Assembly (NCBI GenBank): GCA_039000515.1
Contig: JBCFYV010001001.1
Coordinates: 8,184,333-8,248,332 of the forward strand
DNA length: 64,000 nucleotides
Reading direction: 5' to 3'
Source of the DNA: Timema cristinae
Lineage: Eukaryota > Arthropoda > Insecta > Phasmatodea > Timematidae
Under the pieces are notes generated by a model. That model saw only the letters and a list, made by a program, of their open reading frames with translations, was not told where the DNA came from and ran no database searches. Made by a program: the position numbers and the translations under genes. Numbering within the stretch: the first letter of the stretch is position 1; the number at the start of each line of letters is the position of its first letter. Shown here one piece after another: positions 58,366 to 64,000 of this stretch.

Positions 58366-58401
58366 CCTGCCTAAGACCATGCAGCCACTGAAGCGGGTTT
58401 A
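58366..58401 (-). mobile_element. Family B SINE head fragment
   Basis: The phrase aagaccatgcagccactgaa, then gcgggttt, is the reversed first 35 bases of family B. The remainder of the element is not present. Confidence 0.65.
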
Positions 58402-58733
58402 GTTATAGATACCTTAACAAGAAATAATAGCTACTTAAACTTTTTTCTTTTTACCGTGCTTCACGTCTTAGTGGCCACCCATATATTTCCTAAGTCAAGG
58501 AAAACTACCCAAATCTAGTTCATGTTACATTACGAGTGAAGGCGTAGTTCTGCTCTAATGTATGGGTCATCATTTTCAGCTAAAATTGGTGAAAAAAACC
58601 ATAGCAAAACTAGGTTTACAGATACATTTTTTATAACTGAAATTTAATTGAAGTGAAAGGTTACTTTTAAAAATTTAAAAAGTGGTGGATGAAAGTGAAT
58701 ACCGCTCTTATCTCTAGACAACGTGCTAAGTTA

Positions 58734-58750
58734 AAAAAAAAAAAAAAAAA
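58734..58750. repeat. Poly(A) run
   Basis: A run of about 17 A residues lies directly next to the family P fragment. A 10-base A run occupies the same place in the echo at about 62790. Confidence 0.9.
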
Positions 58751-59205
58751 GGTAAGTAACTCCACACGGACTTTCTCGCTCTAATGTTTAAAAATGGAGA
58801 TATTTAATCAAACCTTGTAATATATATGAAATTAAATAATATACACTAGCAAATCCAAGCATAAATTGCACTATATTTATGTAAAACATTTTTTTAAGTC
58901 CAGGTTTTAAATTTTATAATTTAGTTTTTAAAGAATTAATGTCGTCATTTGTATGTTTGGACCAATAAAAAAGATCGATATGGGGCTCACAAGGGTCAAC
59001 ACTTCGTATTAAAATTTTAACTTTCATTTAAAATTTTTAAGATTTTATGAGGTGTTGTACATCTTCAGGTTATCGCATTGCTATTAAATTCCTCGTTTTA
59101 AAATTTTGACCAATAAAAAATTTAAATATTGACTATTGAGTCTAAAATGGAGATAGATCGTTGTTGTAGAAAAATATCTCCTAACAGGTTTAAAGAAAAA
59201 TAACA
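58751..59205 (-). mobile_element. Family P repeat, copy 4, 3' portion in minus orientation
   Basis: The phrases ccacacggactttctcgctc, atacactagcaaatccaagc and ctattgagtctaaaatggag are the reverse of the P copy 2 end (40340 back to about 39950). The opposite P end is missing. Confidence 0.75.
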
Positions 59206-59243
59206 TACACTTTTTGAGAGATACTCAGGCTATATTAATTTAA

Positions 59244-59313
59244 CCCGCCTCGGTGGCGTAGTTGGCTAACGCGCTTGTCGTGTTGAGCTTGACTGCTGAG
59301 GACGGGGAGATTC
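59244..59313 (+). mobile_element. Family A SINE cut at a junction after 70 bases
   Basis: The head cccgcctcggtggcgtagtt with intact box A continues faithfully to gactgctgaggacggggaga, then sequence identity stops at the ttcgag just before box B and very AT-rich DNA starts. The missing part of this element appears in worn form after 63150. Confidence 0.92.
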
Positions 59314-59315
59314 GA

Positions 59316-62300
59316 GATATTTTATTATTTTTTATAAAATATTTTTAATAGTATAATATATTATAAATTCAAACTTATTCGTTAAATTTAATATTTGAAT
59401 ATTCAATTTTATTTATATTAAATTATTAATACTAAATGAATATTTTTAATTTATTTCCAATTTTTTAAAAAATTTTAATTACACTGTATAATAATTAATT
59501 TTTTTAAATTTGATTAATAATTGACTTTTTAATTACGATTTACTAATTTTTAATTCTAATTTTGATTAATTAATTGCAAAATTTATTAAAAATACTGGAA
59601 ATTTACTGACAAATAGTTAACTTTATACTAAATGAAAAAACTTTTTACATAAATTATTTACTATTAACGAAAATTTATAATTAAAAACATTTAAAATAAT
59701 TAAACCCCTTTATACACTATTCGATTACAATTATTATTTAATAAATTTAATTTAAATAATTTATAAATTAATTCGTTAAGAGAAATTTTTCATCACCTTT
59801 TATATTTATTAAAATTATTAATTTTAATTAATCTATTCATAATTACTAATATTCTTTTAAGCGTTTTTAATTATTAGATATAGTATATTAAATTTTCTTA
59901 AAAAAAATTTAAATTATTCATTTATTAATTTTAGAAATCATTTACCTTTCAAGAAATTTATATTTGAATTAAAAAATTATTTTTCAATATCAGTTTTAAC
60001 TTTTCACTATCACTTTTAAATATATTTTAATTAACATTTAAAACTCTTAAGTTTGCAATTTAATTTAATATTCATTAGACTATTTATTTCCTTTAAGTGT
60101 ATGCTTTATTATATTATAATGAAACATTTCATTCTCAACGATTTGAATTGCTAATTATATAAACTAATATATAATAAACAAGTAAGATAATTGTTAATAC
60201 TTTCGAAGTAATTATTAATTACATTTAATATATAGTAATTTTTTGGTTAAAATATCCTACTTCAATTATACTTATTTAATTTTTTAAATATTAAATATTC
60301 TATAATATTGTTTAATTCATTTCTTCAATTAATATGTTTAAACTTTAATAATTTAACTTGTTATATATGTCACACAGAATTTTTTGCATAACAAATTTTG
60401 AAATTTTTTTTATTTATTAATATTTAAAATATTTTAGATAATTTCGATATATTTTCTAATTCTGGATAAATTATAGTTGATATCTATTCATAGATCATAC
60501 CATTGAACTTGTTAGTTAATTATCTGAAAATAATTATGTAACCTTATTATAAAATTATAATCATATGTCATTTTATTGATTTAATGTTAAATAATTATTT
60601 TATAATTTAAATTTTAATGATAATTATTTTTAAAATAAATTTAATATATAATTTATAATTATACTAATTTAGTATAAAATAAGTTTAGATATTCTACGAT
60701 AAATATTGATAAATCATTATCTAATTTTCATAATGTAAATATTTAAAAAATAAGTTTATCATTAACATTATTTTAATTTAATAAATTACAATGGTTAATG
60801 TTGTGTAAATAAGCTTTAATAGTTGTTATTTATTTATAAATAATTTAGTAAATGTATTTGTCGAAAACTTATAATGGTAAATTTATATATTAATCTATTA
60901 ACTATTATAATTTATTTATAAAATTTACAGTACAGATTTGATTAATATTGAAATGTTAATATATGCAATAATTTATTTATTATTTATAAAATATGTCATT
61001 AATTGTAGAGAAAAATTATATTTTAAAGTGTATCATTTATAATATTTAAATAATTATCTTTATAAAATAAATCTTATTTATTAAATTAGTTTTATAGTTG
61101 TTGTTAGTTTTCATAATTAATATTATTAATAATATCTTTAATCATTTATAACTATTTATTTGCTAAATATCAAAAGTTAAAACTATTCAATATCTTTATC
61201 AATTGTGGTAAATTTGAATGTAATTATTATTTAAATATTTTATTTACTTATTTGATGAATGTTGTTCATTTAATACTATTTCCAAAATTCTTTTGCTAAA
61301 ATTGATAAGGTTAGTAAAGTTTATTCATTCATATGTAAAAAAATCTAAATTAAATGCTAATCGTCAAATGATATATAATTATTTATTGTTAATCAATGAT
61401 ATCTTAAGTTGTTAAAATTTTTTCTAAGTTAAGTAATTATACTTTTATTAATTATATACATTTCCTTTATATTTTATTTAAAATTAGATTAATTATTTAA
61501 TTTTTGACTTTTATTAATTTGCTAATTTATTAATTTTTAATTATTTTATAGTTTAATGAAAGTATTTTTAATTTATTAAGTATATCAGATGAGTAATTTT
61601 TTAATTTAATACATTTCTTTTGTTTTTTAATATTTATGAATATTTTACTAATCTTAAATTAAGTATTTTAGTCATTTAATTTACTATTTTTTTCTAGTTT
61701 CATATAGTTTTCAGATATTTTAGTATTAAAGATTAGTTTTATTCTTATAGATAGTAAAATATTATTCTTATTATTGCGGATTATCTTAAATTAACATTGG
61801 TTTAGAGTTGAAAATCAACTTTGAGAAATACTTACACTTTTTATCATGCTCATCTTGAGCTTAGTTACTACAATTCTAAATTACATGATTATTAATAGTG
61901 TTTTTTTTATTTAAAATTTGATTTTTAAATATTTTATATACTTCATTTAAATTTGACACATTATTATTAATAATTAAATTTTAAAAATAGTTTAACGGAT
62001 TAACTATTTTAGTATTGATTCATAATGATTAGTATTTATATTCAAAAATCCATTAATTCTAATTATGAGTAGACATCCTGAATTTATTTTTAATTGTTTA
62101 CCTAATATGGATTAACTCACTCTTCAAATTTTTTTTTTATTTAAGTAATAACTATAAAATCTCTTAATTCTGACTATCTATATTTGCGAAAAATGTGAAT
62201 TCTTTATATTGAGCTTATAGATAATATATTGTATTATATTTGTAGTTAATTATATTATCTCACTTTCTGCCATCTCTTTACTTATCTTTAAGTTTTCATG

Positions 62301-62470
62301 CTCTTTTTTATAATAATTATGGTTTTTTAATATATTATAATTTGTTTAAAATCAAATTTGGTAGTTAAAATTTAATTTAAGTAAGTTTAATTGTTAAAAT
62401 TAGGTTAAAATTTTATAGGAAGTATTGCTATTAATGAATCGTTTAAATATTCACAATTATATATTCTTTA
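59316..62470. other. 3.2-kb extremely AT-rich stretch, no genes or repeats (suspected unpolished sequence)
   Basis: G and C are far rarer here than anywhere else in the window. None of the SINEs or transposons that otherwise occur every 1-2 kb is visible, and no open frame exceeds 60 codons. It starts abruptly inside a SINE. Either this is raw long-read sequence with lost bases or a distinct AT-rich block such as organellar-like or heterochromatic DNA. I find no rRNA, tRNA or protein gene to support an organellar origin. Confidence 0.6.
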
Positions 62471-62479
62471 AGGTTTTTC

Positions 62480-63245
62480 TTTTGCTTCCATAGCGTCTAA
62501 TTGCATTCTAAATGACTAAGCGGTGTAGTTATAGATATCTTAACAGAAATATAGCACTTAAACTTTTTCTTTTACGTGTATCACGTCTTATGACCCATAT
62601 ATTCTAAGTAAGAAACTCAAATCTAGTTCATGTTACATTACGATGAAGCTAGTTCTGCCTAATATGGTCACTTTCAGTAAAATTGTGAAAAAACCATAGC
62701 AAAACTAGGTTTAGATACATTTTAATGAATTAATTGAGGAAAGTTACTTTAATTAAATGTGATATGATGTCTATCTAACACGTGCTAATTAAAAAAAAAA
62801 GGTAGACTCAACGATTTCGCTTATGTTTAAATGATATTATAAACTTGTAATATAATGAAATTAAATAATACACTAGCAATCAAGATAATTGAAATTATGT
62901 AAACATTTAATCCAGGTTTAAATTTAATTAGTTTTAAGAATTAATTCGTCATTATGTTTACAATAAAATCGTTGCACAAGTCAATCGAAAAATTACTCAT
63001 TAAATTTTAAATTTAATTGACCAGTAATGTATATCTTAAATTTGACAATAATTAATATACTTGATCAAGAATTTTTGATTCAGAAACAACTGAATCTCGC
63101 AAATATTACTGGTGTATTCTAAGCCTTGGACTACTGCTAACGGAGATCGTAATTGATGTTTCAATGGTTTTCATTACGAAATGATCTATAACTTTAAATC
63201 ATTACGTAATAGTATATATAAGGTATAAGACGTGCTATAAATATT
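62480..63245 (+). repeat. Deletion-ridden second copy of 58335-59313, running on into the missing half of the SINE
   Basis: Anchors of 19-20 identical bases (aaatctagttcatgttacat at 58511 and 62619; catagcaaaactaggttta at 58600 and 62695) occur in the same order and orientation. Between anchors the second copy is about a third shorter, mainly through many 1-4 base losses. It reproduces the poly(A), the P fragment and the SINE head (ggactactgctaacggagat near 63127). It then continues with worn versions of the SINE middle (atggttttca), its tail (attacgtaatagtatat; aaggtataagacgtgctata) and attatta. Confidence 0.85.
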
Positions 63246-63249
63246 ATTA

Positions 63250-64000
63250 CTAACGAGATATCTTGTATCTTATAAACCAATGTATTAATTCATCGAGAAA
63301 TTTTCAGAAAGATTTTGGTGATGCTCAATTGAGAGATAAATTGTCGAAGATTAAAAGTCATTAAGAAATAAATATCATATGGTTAACAGTTTATCTCTTC
63401 TATTTGAAATATTTTTCTTCTTTTATATATCTTAATTTGACAGACCAAATAAACATATATCAGGACGATCACACATTGTTTAATCTTACCATGTCTAAGT
63501 AATTTATATTTAATATTGTTTTAAAAATTTAAAATAATAGTATATCTATGTTCGATGATCGACTGTAATTTGAAATGGTAATTTCTTAAAATTTTTTAAC
63601 TATAATCCCTTAGGATTATGTCGAATGTAGAGTACCCAATAAACTTTGCAATCTCAAATCGAGAGTTTTATCAATAGCTATGTAATCGAGTTTATATTTA
63701 TTTTAGATCTTTCTTTCATTTGTCACTCAATAGCTTAAACTGTATGTAATGAATATTAAACCCTGTTAAACTCTCAATATTTGATTGTATCACTCAAATA
63801 TAATACTAATTATAAGTAAAAGAGTTAAACTTGTAGTTACTTTGAAACAATGTCAGAAGAATTTGTCGTAAAAACCTTTAAACATAAAAATAACTATATT
63901 CGGTTAAAATTGAAAATTTCTATGATATGAAAGATTGACTAATTGTAATCATTATAGTCAGCAACTAACGTTAGTATTAAGTTTAAATTTTAGCCAAATA
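63250..64000. other. AT-rich end of window, nothing recognised
   Basis: Composition is less extreme than at 59.3-62.5 kb. No frames or repeats could be assigned. It may share the suspected base-loss problem. Confidence 0.4.

Noticed and set aside
59316..62470. Mitochondrial control region or mtDNA insertion
   Set aside because: No rRNA, tRNA or respiratory gene fragment is visible. Extreme AT alone is not enough, and base-loss error explains the adjacent copy better.

Overview
This window looks like non-coding, repeat-rich nuclear DNA from an AT-rich invertebrate genome. An arthropod is my best guess, but nothing in the sequence fixes the taxon. I see no bacterial-type operons, rRNA, CRISPR array or recognisable host exon. 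Almost every open reading frame over 60 codons is short, low-complexity, or lies inside a repeat. The only protein similarity I can defend is a broken Tc1/mariner-type transposase fragment at 4728-5117 on the minus strand.

The dominant content is tRNA-derived SINEs, with several dozen full, partial or decayed copies on both strands. I sort them by their pol III promoter heads. Family A head: cccgcctcggtggcgtag. Family B head: cccgcttcggtggccgcatg. Family C head: ggtgacctggtggtctagg. A, B and C have unrelated heads but share one 3' tail, with the core ATAACCCGAACGGGTAGTA, then AGACGCGGTGCTAA and usually a (TAA)n tract. Families D and E have their own bodies. Heads F and G share a different tail containing a GTTCATAAAGTTCACGTTAA-like stretch. 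H is tentative. Several copies keep 8-15 bp target-site duplications, and some are 5'-truncated, as expected for LINE-type target-primed insertion. The LINE partner is not in the window.

DNA transposons are mostly short and non-autonomous. There are two TA-flanked MITEs (5913-6133 and the fully folded 49472-49715) and three hAT-like elements (39096-39935, 54705-56202, 56541-56982). There is also an unclassified repeat family, here called P, with ACTTTCTCGC termini (36.4-37.6 kb, 37.9-40.3 kb, 48.1-48.7 kb, 58.75-59.2 kb). One hAT sits inside a P copy, and one SINE sits inside another SINE. Tandem arrays include a TA-embedded cassette array (18.5-19.5 kb), a 43-bp minisatellite (32.56-33.49 kb), a 24-bp array (5.2-5.4 kb), a CTA array (3.7-4.1 kb) and a CT/CA array (51.48-52.23 kb). 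A 193-bp-arm palindrome with 5 mismatches and no gaps lies at 13438-13840.

The last 4.7 kb is anomalous. At about 59313 a family A SINE stops mid-element and an extremely AT-rich 3.2-kb stretch begins. Then about 62480-63245 repeats 58335-59313 in the same order with pervasive small deletions, and continues into the rest of that same SINE. This looks like an unmerged, unpolished read joined to a polished contig end (false duplication), though a decayed true duplication is possible. Regions not listed as a repeat showed no supportable feature to me.
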